In this document: positions 18,165 through 26,951 of the stretch, one piece after another
Position numbering within the stretch: the first letter of the stretch is position 1
How the letters are laid out: every line of letters begins with the position of its first letter
Origin: CAWDVK01 sp963805715
Lineage (GTDB): Bacteria; Actinomycetota; Actinomycetes; Streptosporangiales; Streptosporangiaceae
DNA length: 64,000 bases
Direction: 5' to 3'
Assembly: GCA_963805715.1 (NCBI GenBank)
Contig: CAWDVK010000020.1
Span: 310,001 to 374,000, forward strand
Notes under the pieces: model-generated
Seen by the model: the letters and a program-made list of their open reading frames with translations, nothing else
What the model was told of the DNA's origin: nothing
The model's database searches: none
Position numbers and translations under genes: made by a program

Positions 18165-19547
18165 ATGAGCGCGATCTCGCTGATTGCCGGTCTCCTCGTC
18201 GGTGTCGTTCTCGGTGCCGTGATGGGCTACCTGTTCGCCCGCGGGCGGCTGGCCAGCCTCGCCGCCGACCTCACTGGCGAGGCCAGGGCGGCCGACGAGC
18301 GGGCCCGCGCCGCGCAGGACCGGGCGGCCCTCGTGGAGCGCGCGGCGCTGGAGAAGGCGGCCCTGCTGGACGGTCAGCTGGCCGAGCGCTTCCAGTCGCT
18401 GTCCGCGCAGGCGCTCGACCAGAGCACGCAGCGCTTCCTGGAGATCGCCGAGGGCCGGCTGAACGCCGCCAACGCCCGGGCAGCCGGGGAGCTGGAGACG
18501 CGCCGCAGCGCGGTTGAGCACATGGTCGAGCCGCTGAAGGAGACGCTGGCCCGGGTGGAGACCCAGCTGCGCGAGACCGACGCGGCCCGGATGAGGTCGC
18601 ACGCCGCGCTGGCCGAGCAGGTCATGATCGCCCGGCAGAGCTCCGAGCAGCTGGGGGCCCAGACGCAGGCGCTGGTCACGGCGCTGCGGCGGCCGGAGGC
18701 GCGGGGCCGGTGGGGGGAGATGCAGCTGCGCCGGGTGGTCGAGCTAGCCGGGATGAGCTCTCGCTGTGATTTCGACGAGCAGGTCAGCGTGACCGGCGGG
18801 GACGGCACGCTGCGCCCCGACATGGTGGTCCGGCTGGCCGGCGGCAAGAACATCGTGGTGGATTCCAAGGTGTCACTCGCCGCGTACCTGGAGGCCGCCG
18901 AGTCGAGTGACGACGCGGTCAGGAGCGCCCGGCTCGATGCTCACGCCCGGCACCTGCGCGAGCACGTGGACCGCCTCGCGGCGAAGTCCTACTGGGCGGC
19001 GCTGAGCCCGGCGCCTGAGTTTGTCGTGCTCTTCATCCCCGGCGAGGCATTCCTGGCCCCGGCCCTGGAGCACGACCCCGGCCTGCTGGAGCACGCGATG
19101 GCGCACAAGGTGCACATCGCGACGCCGACCACGCTGGTCTCCATGCTGCGGACCGCTCAGTATGCCTGGCAGCAGGCGGCGCTGTCCGAGAACGCGCGCG
19201 CCGTCTTTGACCTCGGCCGCGAACTGTATGACCGGCTGACCGGCCTGGGCAAGCATGTCGACAGCCTCGGGAAGGCACTGACCAACGCCGTCTCGGCCTA
19301 TAACCGCGCGATCGGCTCACTGGAAAGCCGGGTCCTCGTCAGCGCCCGTAAGCTCAGCGAGCTTGGCCTGGTGGACGCCGAGCTCAGCATGCCCCAGCCG
19401 GTGGAGGACACCGTCCGCGCGGTGTCAGCGTCCGACCTGATTATCGAGCCCGGGCCGGAGCTCGTGAGCGGAGCAGGGACGGCGCGGCCGGGCGCCGCGC
19501 CTGCGCGGCTGCTCAGCGGGGCACGCTCACGCGAGGCGGCCGGTTAG
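18165..19547 (+). CDS. rmuC: DNA recombination protein RmuC
   Basis: The 460-residue protein has an N-terminal membrane helix (about residues 3-24), a long Ala/Glu/Arg coiled-coil to about residue 170, and the nuclease-like RmuC core with GRWGEMQLRRVVE, DMVVRLAGGKNIVVDSKV and EFVVLFIPGEAFL. RmuC limits DNA inversions at short repeats. The ATG at 18165 is chosen because the helix begins immediately after it. An upstream in-frame start would add an unrelated Arg/Pro stretch. It is followed 42 bases later by the DUF6542 gene, as in many actinobacteria. Confidence 0.93.
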   Translation: MSAISLIAGLLVGVVLGAVMGYLFARGRLASLAADLTGEARAADERARAAQDRAALVERAALEKAALLDGQLAERFQSLSAQALDQSTQRFLEIAEGRLNAANARAAGELETRRSAVEHMVEPLKETLARVETQLRETDAARMRSHAALAEQVMIARQSSEQLGAQTQALVTALRRPEARGRWGEMQLRRVVELAGMSSRCDFDEQVSVTGGDGTLRPDMVVRLAGGKNIVVDSKVSLAAYLEAAESSDDAVRSARLDAHARHLREHVDRLAAKSYWAALSPAPEFVVLFIPGEAFLAPALEHDPGLLEHAMAHKVHIATPTTLVSMLRTAQYAWQQAALSENARAVFDLGRELYDRLTGLGKHVDSLGKALTNAVSAYNRAIGSLESRVLVSARKLSELGLVDAELSMPQPVEDTVRAVSASDLIIEPGPELVSGAGTARPGAAPARLLSGARSREAAG

Positions 19548-19589
19548 TGCGAGTCAGCCGTCGCAGGCGACACGGTAAGGGGGCAAGGC

Positions 19590-20234
19590 TTGCCGGAAGG
19601 GATACGGCACGTGCACGAGAGTCCGGCTCATCATCACGCCAGCCAGCACTCCGGGCCGCCAGGCGTCCCGCTGGCCGATTACTCCGATGCCCCGTCAGCG
19701 GTCACCGGCCCTCCGGCTGTGACCGGACCTTCTGCTGTGACCGGCCCGTCAGCAGTGACCGGCCTGGCCGCGAGACCGCCGGCGGACCGGCGGCCGGGCT
19801 CCGCCAGCCGCCCGGGCCGGGCCCGGGCGACGACGCGCGGCGGGATCCTGCTGATCGCTGCGGCCTGCCTGATCGGCAGCCTGCTCACAGACTGGTTCCA
19901 GCTGGGGCTGCTCGGGGGCGCCTGCTGCCTAGCCGGCTGCGCGGCGGCCGCCTGCTCGATCAGGCGGGAAAGCCTGCTCATCCTGGTCGCCTGCCTGCCT
20001 GTCGTCTACCTCGCCGCGATCGTCTGCGCCGAGGTCATGACCGCTCAGGGGCCGACGCTGAAGGCGCGAGCGGAATCGGTGGCAGCCGGCACCGTGCTCT
20101 CGCTGGCATCAACAGCACCCTGGCTGTTCAGCGCCGTGCTGCTCGTCCTGGCCATCGCGATGCGCCGGGGACTGCCTCAGGTCGTCCGCAGCCTGCGGGC
20201 CGACCTGCGCGCGAAGCCTGAGCCGGGCCGCTAG
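19590..20234 (+). CDS. DUF6542 membrane protein
   Basis: The first 85 residues are hydrophilic and contain three to four AVTGPS-type repeats. The rest holds four membrane helices (about residues 85-105, 107-125, 127-150 and 170-190), the layout of DUF6542 proteins that accompany rmuC and ispH in actinobacteria. Function is unknown. The start may be TTG at 19590 or GTG at 19611; both have purine-rich ribosome sites. The stop overlaps the convergent ispH stop by four bases. Confidence 0.75.
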   Translation: MPEGIRHVHESPAHHHASQHSGPPGVPLADYSDAPSAVTGPPAVTGPSAVTGPSAVTGLAARPPADRRPGSASRPGRARATTRGGILLIAAACLIGSLLTDWFQLGLLGGACCLAGCAAAACSIRRESLLILVACLPVVYLAAIVCAEVMTAQGPTLKARAESVAAGTVLSLASTAPWLFSAVLLVLAIAMRRGLPQVVRSLRADLRAKPEPGR

Positions 20235-21181
20235 CCGCGACGGAGCTCGCGGGGCAGCGCGAACTCCATGCGCTCGGGAACGACCTCGACTTCCTCGACC
20301 TCGCTGAAGCCGCTGGCGGCCAGCCGGTCCAGCACGCCGGAGACCAGGATCTCCGGCACGGATGCACCGCTGGTGACGCCGATCGTGCGCGCGTCATCCA
20401 GCCACGCCTGCTCGATCCCGGACGAGTCATCGACCAGATGGGCCGCCAGCACGCCGGCATCCAGCGCTACCTCGACCAGGCGCACGGAGTTGGAGGAATT
20501 CCGTGACCCGACGACGAGCACCAGGTCGGACTGCGCGGCGATCTGCTTGACCGCGGCCTGCCGGTTCTGCGTCGCATAGCAGATATCGTCGCTCGGCGGA
20601 TCGATCAGCTGGGGAAAGCGGCTGCGCAGGGCCGTTACCGTCTCGTTGGTCTCGTCGACCGACAAGGTGGTCTGCGAGAGCCAGGCCACCCGGGCCGGGT
20701 CGCGGACCTGCACGCTGGCGCTGCCGGCCGGCCCGTCGACCAGGTGAATATGAGCCGGGGCCTCGCCTGTGGTGCCCTCGACCTCCTCATGCCCTTCGTG
20801 ACCGATCAGCAGGATGTCGTACTCCTGCGCGGCGAAGCGGCGCGCCTCGTTGTGCACCTTGGTCACCAGCGGGCAGGTGGCATCGATGGTGCGCAGGCCG
20901 CGGTCCCTGGCATCCTCGCGCACCTGCGGGGCCACCCCGTGGGCCGAGAACACCACCACGGCCCCCTCGGGGACCTCCTCGGTCGCCTCGACGAAGATCG
21001 CGCCGCGCTCCTCGAGGGTCCGCACGACATGCGTGTTATGTACGATTTGCTTGCGGACGTAGACCGGCGCGCCATAACGCTCAAGCGCCCGCTCTACGGC
21101 CTGCACAGCCCGGTCAACCCCGGCACAATAGCCTCGAGGCTTGGCGAGCAGGACGCGGCGGGCGGACACGGACACGGACAT
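20231..21181 (-). CDS. ispH: 4-hydroxy-3-methylbut-2-enyl diphosphate reductase
   Basis: This 316-residue iron-sulfur enzyme performs the last step of the MEP pathway, making IPP and DMAPP. The three cluster cysteines are visible in PRGYCAGVDRAV, IDATCPLVTKVH and DDICYATQNRQ, with the conserved HNTHVV and SSNSVRL segments. The ATG at 21181 is used because the longer frame upstream is repetitive and not family-like. The gene diverges from the lipid-droplet-associated gene across a 331-base gap. Confidence 0.96.
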   Translation of the reverse strand: MSVSVSARRVLLAKPRGYCAGVDRAVQAVERALERYGAPVYVRKQIVHNTHVVRTLEERGAIFVEATEEVPEGAVVVFSAHGVAPQVREDARDRGLRTIDATCPLVTKVHNEARRFAAQEYDILLIGHEGHEEVEGTTGEAPAHIHLVDGPAGSASVQVRDPARVAWLSQTTLSVDETNETVTALRSRFPQLIDPPSDDICYATQNRQAAVKQIAAQSDLVLVVGSRNSSNSVRLVEVALDAGVLAAHLVDDSSGIEQAWLDDARTIGVTSGASVPEILVSGVLDRLAASGFSEVEEVEVVPERMEFALPRELRRG

Positions 21182-21512
21182 GCCCCCATCGTAGGTGGTC
21201 ACTGCCGCCGGGCCGCCAGCGGCAGACAGGCAAGCCGCTAGAGGCCAGGCAGGACGGCCGGGGCTGACGGGCGGCGCAGGCGCCGCCAGCAGCCTGGCCG
21301 CAGCGTCGCCCGGGTGCTCCGGGGCACCAGGGCCGCGTCGCCGGGCGGCGGCGGAGGAGTCCGGGTAGTCACCGTTATGCCAGTCAGGCCTTGCGGACGC
21401 AGCAAGGTTGGCGAGAATGATCCGCAGGCGACGAGTCTTGCGCAGCGCTGCCGGCAGGTAGTCGCGGCCAGCAAGGGGATCGACGGCACTTCGGCTGAGG
21501 GAGAACGACAGC
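21182..21512. other. Divergent intergenic region between ispH and the lipid-droplet gene
   Basis: This 331-base stretch separates two divergent starts and must contain both promoters. I see no gene and no clear promoter hexamers. The last 16 bases contain GAGGGAGAACGACAGC, the ribosome site of the plus-strand gene. Confidence 0.5.
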
Positions 21513-22319
21513 ATGCGCATCCCGCAGGTCTCTGACCGCATGAGAGAGGCGCCAGTCCAGGCGCTGCGCGCGACCTTCGCCAGCATCGGCCAGCTGCTGC
21601 TGGCTGCCGACAGGCTGTGGAGCCGGTCCGAGCCGGCCACTCCGGCCGGGTCGCCGGCCACCGCGCAGCAGGACCAGGCCGCGAAGGCGGCCGCGGCCGG
21701 GCCGGGCCGCCAGCCCCAGCGGGGCCGCCCGGCGCGGAAGGCAGCAACGACCCAGCGGGGCCGGCCGGGCAAGGCTGGCGCGGCCCAGCGGGGCCGCCAG
21801 ACAGGGAAGACGCCCGCCTCGCAGCCCAGCAGGTGGCGCTCCCTGGACGAGACAGGGAATGTGCGCCTGCTCTCCCGCGAGGACATCGACGAGGAACTGA
21901 CCCAGCGGGCGGGCCTGCCAGCTGAGCCGCCCGCAGCGGGCCTGCTGGCGGAGCCTGCGGCGCCCGGCCTCCCGGCCCAGCCGGGAGCGAGCCTCCAGAT
22001 CGATGATCAGGCCGCATCGGCGCCCGTGCTGCCCGGAGAGCCGGGGACGGCGGCCATGCCTGAGTCCGCACCCCCTGAGTCCGCACCCCCTGAGTCCGCA
22101 GCCCCCGAGCCTGCCGCAGCCCCCGAGCCGCCGCGCGCCGCGGCGCTCCCGGTGCCGGGCTACGACGGCCTGTCGATCGCCTCGCTCCGGGCCCGGCTGC
22201 GTAACCTCGACCCGGCCCAGCTGCGCGTGCTGGCCGATTACGAGCGCGCTGGCCAGGCCCGGGCCGACGTGCTGACCATGTTCGAGCGCCGGATCGCCAA
22301 GCTGGAAGCGGCGGGATGA
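21513..22319 (+). CDS. Lipid droplet-associated-type protein
   Basis: The 268-residue protein has an amphipathic N-terminal helix, a long variable Pro/Ala/Gln/Arg middle with RGRP repeats and three PPESA units, and a conserved C-terminal domain (LPVPGYDGLSIASLRARL to FERRIAKLE). This matches the actinobacterial lipid-droplet-associated family found between ispH and xseA. The C-terminal helical pair is the only part I can align from memory. The role in lipid storage is known for relatives and inferred here. Start ATG has GGGAG ten bases upstream. Confidence 0.7.
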   Translation: MRIPQVSDRMREAPVQALRATFASIGQLLLAADRLWSRSEPATPAGSPATAQQDQAAKAAAAGPGRQPQRGRPARKAATTQRGRPGKAGAAQRGRQTGKTPASQPSRWRSLDETGNVRLLSREDIDEELTQRAGLPAEPPAAGLLAEPAAPGLPAQPGASLQIDDQAASAPVLPGEPGTAAMPESAPPESAPPESAAPEPAAAPEPPRAAALPVPGYDGLSIASLRARLRNLDPAQLRVLADYERAGQARADVLTMFERRIAKLEAAG

Positions 22320-22353
22320 GCCTCAGCGCCAGTCCCGCGGGCCATCCAGGCCC

Positions 22354-23584
22354 ATGCCGCTGACGAGCAGCGCCGAGTCGCCCGTCCCGGTCCGGACCGT
22401 GCTGCGGCTCGTCGGGGACTGGATCGGGCGGCTCGGCCGGGTCTGGGTCGAGGGGCAGATCGCCGAGCTGAACAAGCGCGGCAGCACCGTGTTCCTGACC
22501 TTGCGCGACCCGGTCGCCGCCATCTCCGTCCGCGTCGTCTGCCCGCGCACGGTCCTGGAGGCCACGGCACCGGCGCCCGAGGAGGGCGCGAGGGTCGTGG
22601 TGTGGGCCAAGCCGGAGTTCAACACGGCCCGCGGCGCCTTCTCACTCAGCGCCACCGAGATCCGCGCGGTGGGCATCGGCGAGCTGCTGGCCAGGCTGGA
22701 GCGACTGCGCAGGGCACTCGCCGCGGAGGGCCTCTTCGCCGCCGAGCGCAAGCGACCGCTGCCGTTCCTGCCCGCGGTCGTCGGCCTGATCTGCGGGCGG
22801 GACTCCGCGGCCGAGCGTGACGTGCTCAGGAACGCGGCGCGGCGCTGGCCAGCCGTCCAGTTCCGGGTCGAGCAGGTTGCCGTGCAGGGCAGCTACGCGG
22901 TCACCGAGGTCATCGGGGCGCTGCGCGACCTCGACGCGGACCCTTCCGTCGAGGTGATCATCGTCGCTCGCGGCGGCGGGTCCATCGAGGACCTGCTCCC
23001 GTTCTCCGACGAGGAGCTGATCAGGGCCGTGGCCGCCTGCGGCACCCCGGTCATCAGCGCCATCGGGCACGAGCAGGATGTCCCGCTGCTCGACCTTGCG
23101 GCCGATGCCCGCGCCTCCACGCCGACTGACGCGGCCAGGCGCGCCGTACCGGACGTAACCGAGCAGCTGGAGCTCATCGGCCAGCAGCGGGCCCGGGCCC
23201 GCAGGCACCTGGCCGGGCGCCTGGACCGCGAGCTTCTCCTGGCTCAGCGGGATCCGGTCCAGGCCGGTGCTGGCCAGCCCGGTGCTGGAGCTGGACCGCC
23301 GGCACGAGCAGCTGCAGGCCCTGACCGAGCGGGCGCGCCGGTCGGTATCGATGGGAGTCGAGCATGCCGCAGCGGACATCGTGCACACCAGGGCTCGGCT
23401 GATCGCGCTCTCGCCTGCGGCGACGCTGCGCCGCGGCTACGCCATCGTCCAGCGCGACGACGCCAGCGTGATCAGGTCGGCGGCCGAGGTGCAGCCCGGC
23501 GAGGCGCTCACCGTGCGGTTCGCTGACGATCAGCTCGCGGTCACGGCGAGCCAGGACAGCCGCGGCGAGCCAGGCGGCCACTAG
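22354..23584 (+). pseudogene. xseA: Exodeoxyribonuclease VII large subunit, frameshifted
   Basis: The first 290 codons encode an OB-fold domain (about residues 8-110) and the XseA catalytic core with ICGRDSAAERDV, ARGGGSIEDLLPF and ISAIGHEQD. Near 23235-23250 the frame breaks. The adjacent plus-one frame continues with IRSRPVLASP, the coiled-coil and the C-terminal RRGYAIVQRDD domain to the stop at 23584. One extra base in CTTCTCCTGG would explain it. The active enzyme with XseB degrades single-stranded DNA. Because both halves are fully conserved, a sequence indel or a very recent mutation is likely. If real, the gene loses its coiled-coil and C-terminus. Confidence 0.88.
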
Positions 23585-23590
23585 GGTGAG

Positions 23591-23845
23591 ATGGTGACCG
23601 CCTCAGCTGATAAGCGCGACGCCGTCAGGCCGCCCTATGAGCAGGCCCGCGACGAGCTGATCGATCTGGTCAAGCGCCTGGAAGCTGGCGGGCTGACGCT
23701 GGAGCAGTCGCTGGAGCTCTGGGAACGCGGCGAGCGGCTGGCTGCCATCTGCGAGGACTGGCTGGAGGGGGCCAGGGCACGCCTCGCCGCGGCGATGTCG
23801 CCGCCGGGCAGCCCGGACTCCAGCGGCAGAGCCGGATCCGGCTAG
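23591..23845 (+). CDS. xseB: Exodeoxyribonuclease VII small subunit
   Basis: This 84-residue protein shows the XseB helical hairpin: YEQARDELIDLVKRLEAGGLTLEQSLELWERGERL, normally ending in a short variable tail. Several XseB copies assemble along the XseA coiled-coil to form the nuclease. It begins six bases after the xseA stop, so the two are co-transcribed. The frame is intact, unlike that of xseA. Confidence 0.95.
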   Translation: MVTASADKRDAVRPPYEQARDELIDLVKRLEAGGLTLEQSLELWERGERLAAICEDWLEGARARLAAAMSPPGSPDSSGRAGSG

Positions 23846-23897
23846 TACGGCCCGGCCGGGCTGGGCGCGGCCGGGTCACCGCAGGCGAGAAGGAAAG

Positions 23898-24509
23898 CTA
23901 GCCCGCCCGGATTTCCAGCCGGGCTAGCACCTGGAGCACGCCGTCCGCGATCTGCCGCGCTCGCTCGTCGCTCTGGGCGCGCGCGACCTCCGCGACGGCC
24001 AGCATCATCGCGCCCGACACGACGATGGCCACCTCCTCGTCGAGCGGCTCGCCGCTGCGCGCGAAGAACTCGGTGTTCTTGCTGACCAGATCCGTCAGCT
24101 GCCGCTGCCACACCAGCTCGAATCCAGGAGGTCCGTCCCCGCGGGCGAACGTGCCAGCCAGCTGCCGCTGCTCGATGCAGGAGTCCAGGTAGCCGCGCGC
24201 CCCGGCCAGGAAAAGCTGCATGGGATCGGTGACGCCGGCCTCCCGCGCGGCCCGCACCGCCTGCCGGGTGCTCTCCGCGTTTCGCCTGTCCAGCTCTCCG
24301 TACAGGGTCAGGTACAAGTCCGCCTTGCCGGAGAAATGATGGTAAAGGCTGCCAACGCTGGCGCCGGCACGCGCCACGATGTCCGCCACCGAGGCCTGCG
24401 CATATCCCTGCCGGGTGAAGACCTCGCGGGCCGCCGACAGCAGCCCGCTGCGGGTCGCGGCCCCGCGGTCAGCGGGCCGGAAGACTGCCTGAACCTGATC
24501 TGTCGTCAT
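23898..24509 (-). CDS. TetR family transcriptional regulator
   Basis: The 203-residue protein has a TetR DNA-binding helix-turn-helix at about residues 18-62 (FTRQGYAQASVADIVARAGASVGSLYHHFSGK) and an all-helical ligand domain. Start ATG at 24509 is preferred, with a weak GGGAA site. A GTG at 24530 is possible. It diverges from glpX across about 110 bases, so it may repress itself and possibly glpX, although no clear palindrome was found in the gap. The ligand is unknown. Confidence 0.88.
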   Translation of the reverse strand: MTTDQVQAVFRPADRGAATRSGLLSAAREVFTRQGYAQASVADIVARAGASVGSLYHHFSGKADLYLTLYGELDRRNAESTRQAVRAAREAGVTDPMQLFLAGARGYLDSCIEQRQLAGTFARGDGPPGFELVWQRQLTDLVSKNTEFFARSGEPLDEEVAIVVSGAMMLAVAEVARAQSDERARQIADGVLQVLARLEIRAG

Positions 24510-24618
24510 GCACGCTGTCGTTCCCGTCACAGTTGGCCGCCAGTTGACACCTCACCGGCCGGGCCTCGTAGTACATAGGATTCCATCACGGCCGGGCAAC
24601 AGGGAAGGCAGATCCATC

Positions 24619-25686
24619 ATGACCGAAGATCAGAGGGAGCCTGTGCTTCACGGCCATGGCGACAGCACCGAGCCGGTAACGTCGCCGGAACCCGGCCACC
24701 ACGCCCCGGACCGGAACCTCGCGCTCGAGCTGGCCCGCGTCACTGAGGCGGCCGCGATGGCCTCGGCCCGGTGGGTCGGGCGGGGCGACAAGATCGGCGC
24801 CGACGAGGCTGCGGTGCATGCCATGCGCCTGATGATCAGCACTGTCTCGATGAACGGCGTCGTCGTGATCGGCGAGGGCGAGAAGGACGCCGCCCCGATG
24901 CTGTACAACGGCGAGGTCGTCGGCGACGGGACAGGACCGCTGTGCGACGTGGCCGTCGACCCGATCGACGGGACCCGGCTGTGCGCGAACGGCATGCCCA
25001 ACGCGATCGCGGTGATCGCCGTCAGCGCGCGCGGGTCGATGTACGACCCGTCCGCCGTGTTCTACATGACCAAGCTCGTGACCGGCCCGGAGGCGGCAGG
25101 CGCCGTCGACATCGACGCCCCGGCGGCCGCGAACATCGCGGCCGTGGCGCGGGCCAAGCACTGCTCGCCGCATGACGTGACGGTGATCATCCTGGACCGG
25201 CCGCGGCACGCCGCGCTCATCGAGGAGGTGCGAGCCGCGGGTGCCAGGATCAAGCTGATCACCGACGGCAACGTCGCCGGCGCCATCATGGCCGCGCGCG
25301 ACGGGACGGGCATCGACCTGCTGCTCGGGATCGGCGGAACGCCCGAAGGCGTGATCGCGGCCTGCGCGATCAAGTGCCTGGGCGGCGTGATCCTGGGCAA
25401 GCTGGCGCCCCGCGACGATGCTGAACGAGACCGGGCGCTGGCCGCCGGGCACGACCTGAGCCGGGTACTGACGACCGATGACCTGGTCGCCTCCGATGAT
25501 GCGTTCTTCGCCGCGACGGGCATCACCAACGGCGAGCTGATGGCCGGCGTGCGCTACAAGGCCGGCGGCGCCACCACGCACTCACTCGTCATGCGCGCCC
25601 GCTCGGGCACGGTGCGCAACATTCACAGCGAGCACCAGCTGTGGAAGCTCCGGGCCTACAGCGTGGTCAACTTCGACGGCGACTAG
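24619..25686 (+). CDS. glpX: Class II fructose-1,6-bisphosphatase
   Basis: The 355-residue enzyme shows the GlpX motifs GEGEKDAAPMLYNGE, VDPIDGTRLCANGMPNAI, LITDGNVAGAI and GIGGTPEGVI, covering the metal and phosphate sites. It removes the 1-phosphate of fructose-1,6-bisphosphate in gluconeogenesis and is the usual FBPase of actinobacteria. The ATG at 24619 follows a GGGAAGGCAG ribosome site. A longer frame exists upstream but is not conserved. The last codons (HQLWKLRAYS) are duplicated 381 bases downstream. Confidence 0.96.
   Translation: MTEDQREPVLHGHGDSTEPVTSPEPGHHAPDRNLALELARVTEAAAMASARWVGRGDKIGADEAAVHAMRLMISTVSMNGVVVIGEGEKDAAPMLYNGEVVGDGTGPLCDVAVDPIDGTRLCANGMPNAIAVIAVSARGSMYDPSAVFYMTKLVTGPEAAGAVDIDAPAAANIAAVARAKHCSPHDVTVIILDRPRHAALIEEVRAAGARIKLITDGNVAGAIMAARDGTGIDLLLGIGGTPEGVIAACAIKCLGGVILGKLAPRDDAERDRALAAGHDLSRVLTTDDLVASDDAFFAATGITNGELMAGVRYKAGGATTHSLVMRARSGTVRNIHSEHQLWKLRAYSVVNFDGD
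25632..25663 (+). repeat. 32-bp segment of glpX 3' end, copy 1
   Basis: This segment, coding HQLWKLRAYS near the end of glpX, occurs identically at 26013-26044. It begins GCACCAGCTGTGG and ends CCTACAGCG. Confidence 0.95.
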
Positions 25687-26091
25687 CCGACCGCCTGGCC
25701 CGCGGCCCGCACGACCGCGTTTTGCCGCGCGGAGCCAGACTCTGCTGGGGCGCAGCCCGGCTTCCCGCGCTGGTGCCGGAGTGAGAGGATCGAATCCGAC
25801 GACAGCTGCTGCCGCCATGATGCCAGCCGGTGGCCTGGCCGCCGCGGCACCCGCGGCGGCCATGCCCGCGGCCCATCAGGCCGGCGAGGACCATACCGGT
25901 ACCCCGGGCAGCTTCGCGCGCGGCACCGGCTTGTCGAGTCTGCGATACACCGATGCCTGGCATCACCTCTACTCCAGCAGCTGGGGGCAATGCACCTGAG
26001 CGCAGCCAGCCCGCACCAGCTGTGGAAGCTCCGGGCCTACAGCGCGGTCGATTCCGGCGGCGGCTGGCCCGGACGGCCGCGGACGCCGCGG
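25687..26091. other. 405-base gap with a copy of the glpX 3' end
   Basis: Between glpX and the convergent DUF1707 gene there is no credible gene. The main content is the second copy of the glpX end at 26013-26044. Weaker similarity continues beyond it (codons for AVDSGGG against VVNFDGD), and the stop codon is lost. No terminator hairpin stands out. Confidence 0.6.
26013..26044 (+). repeat. 32-bp segment of glpX 3' end, copy 2 (untranslated remnant)
   Basis: The copy is identical to 25632-25663 for 32 bases and lies 381 bases downstream. It marks either a duplication or the far boundary of an inserted segment. Confidence 0.95.
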
Positions 26092-26688
26092 CTAGCGATC
26101 CTGGCCGCCCCGCCGCAGCGCCCCGCGCCACCGGGAGCGGCGGGGCGTGACCGCCCGGACCGTGCCGCCGAGCGCGAACAGGCGGACCTCGATAACCGGC
26201 TGCCCTGGCGCCGGGACCGGGGCGCGCCGGACGGCCGTGCGGCCCAGCAGCGCCCTGCCGTTCATCTCCACCAGCACGCCCTCAGGCACGATGAGCTGGA
26301 CATGACCGGCGATCGCCGTCACGTACACGACGGTTCGCCCGCTCTGCAGCAGCGCATCGCGAAGATCGAGCACGACCTCGCCGCAGATGGCGGTCACCGG
26401 GAAGGACGCCGGCACGACCCAGCGGCCATCCCGGCGCTCCCTGGCGAAGATCCCGGCCACGCCGCGCCGCGACTCCAGCCGGATGGGCTGCGCCGACGGC
26501 GCGGCAAGATCGGCCGTCAGCCCGGCCAGCTCGCCCAGGGTCCGCGCCGCGTACGCCCGCTCGGCCCGCTCCGCATGCTCAGCGAGCGTCAGCCGCCCGT
26601 CGCCGGCGGCCTCACCCAGCAGCGTGATGACGCGCTCCCGGTCAGCGTCAGACGCGCGCAGGTCGCGGGGTGCATGGCCGAAGGTCAC
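26092..26688 (-). CDS. DUF1707 (SHOCT-like) protein with LiaF-like C-terminal domain
   Basis: The 198-residue protein begins with a DUF1707 domain (LRASDADRERVITLLGEAAGDGRLTLAEHAERAERAYAART in residues 10-50), a small helical module common in actinobacterial membrane or envelope-stress proteins. The C-terminal part (about residues 90-170) resembles the beta-rich LiaF/DUF2154 domain. No membrane segment is apparent. The role is unknown; family members are linked to cell-envelope stress only by association. Start is GTG at 26688. The MFS gene diverges from it across 263 bases. Confidence 0.75.
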   Translation of the reverse strand: MTFGHAPRDLRASDADRERVITLLGEAAGDGRLTLAEHAERAERAYAARTLGELAGLTADLAAPSAQPIRLESRRGVAGIFARERRDGRWVVPASFPVTAICGEVVLDLRDALLQSGRTVVYVTAIAGHVQLIVPEGVLVEMNGRALLGRTAVRRAPVPAPGQPVIEVRLFALGGTVRAVTPRRSRWRGALRRGGQDR

Positions 26689-26951
26689 ATGCCGAAGATA
26701 CCTCCAGCGCGGCCGCCCGGCCGGCAGCGCGAGCGCTTCCCCGGCGGTCCGCCAGGCCCCGCGCCGGCGGCCGCCGGCCGGGCCAAGGCGCCGGGCCGGG
26801 CACCGCGCCGGGCGCCGACCCGGGCGTGGCCGGGAAGAGCCCGCCGCGCTGCGGCCAGCCAGCCCGGAAGCCCGCTGCGACCTGCGCTAGCCTGTTAGTT
26901 CGGTCGTAGCAAGTAATCACGCCCCGGATCGAGCTGACGAGGAGTGGCCAG

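Noticed and set aside
23235..23250. Programmed frameshift in xseA
   Set aside because: No slippery heptamer or downstream structure is evident and the gene is not known to use one. An indel is simpler.
24544..24581. TTGACA...TAGGAT as glpX promoter
   Set aside because: The spacer is 26 bases, too long for a standard promoter.
25781..25999. Small gene between glpX and the DUF1707 gene
   Set aside because: No ribosome site or family resemblance. The only recognisable element is the copied glpX end just downstream.
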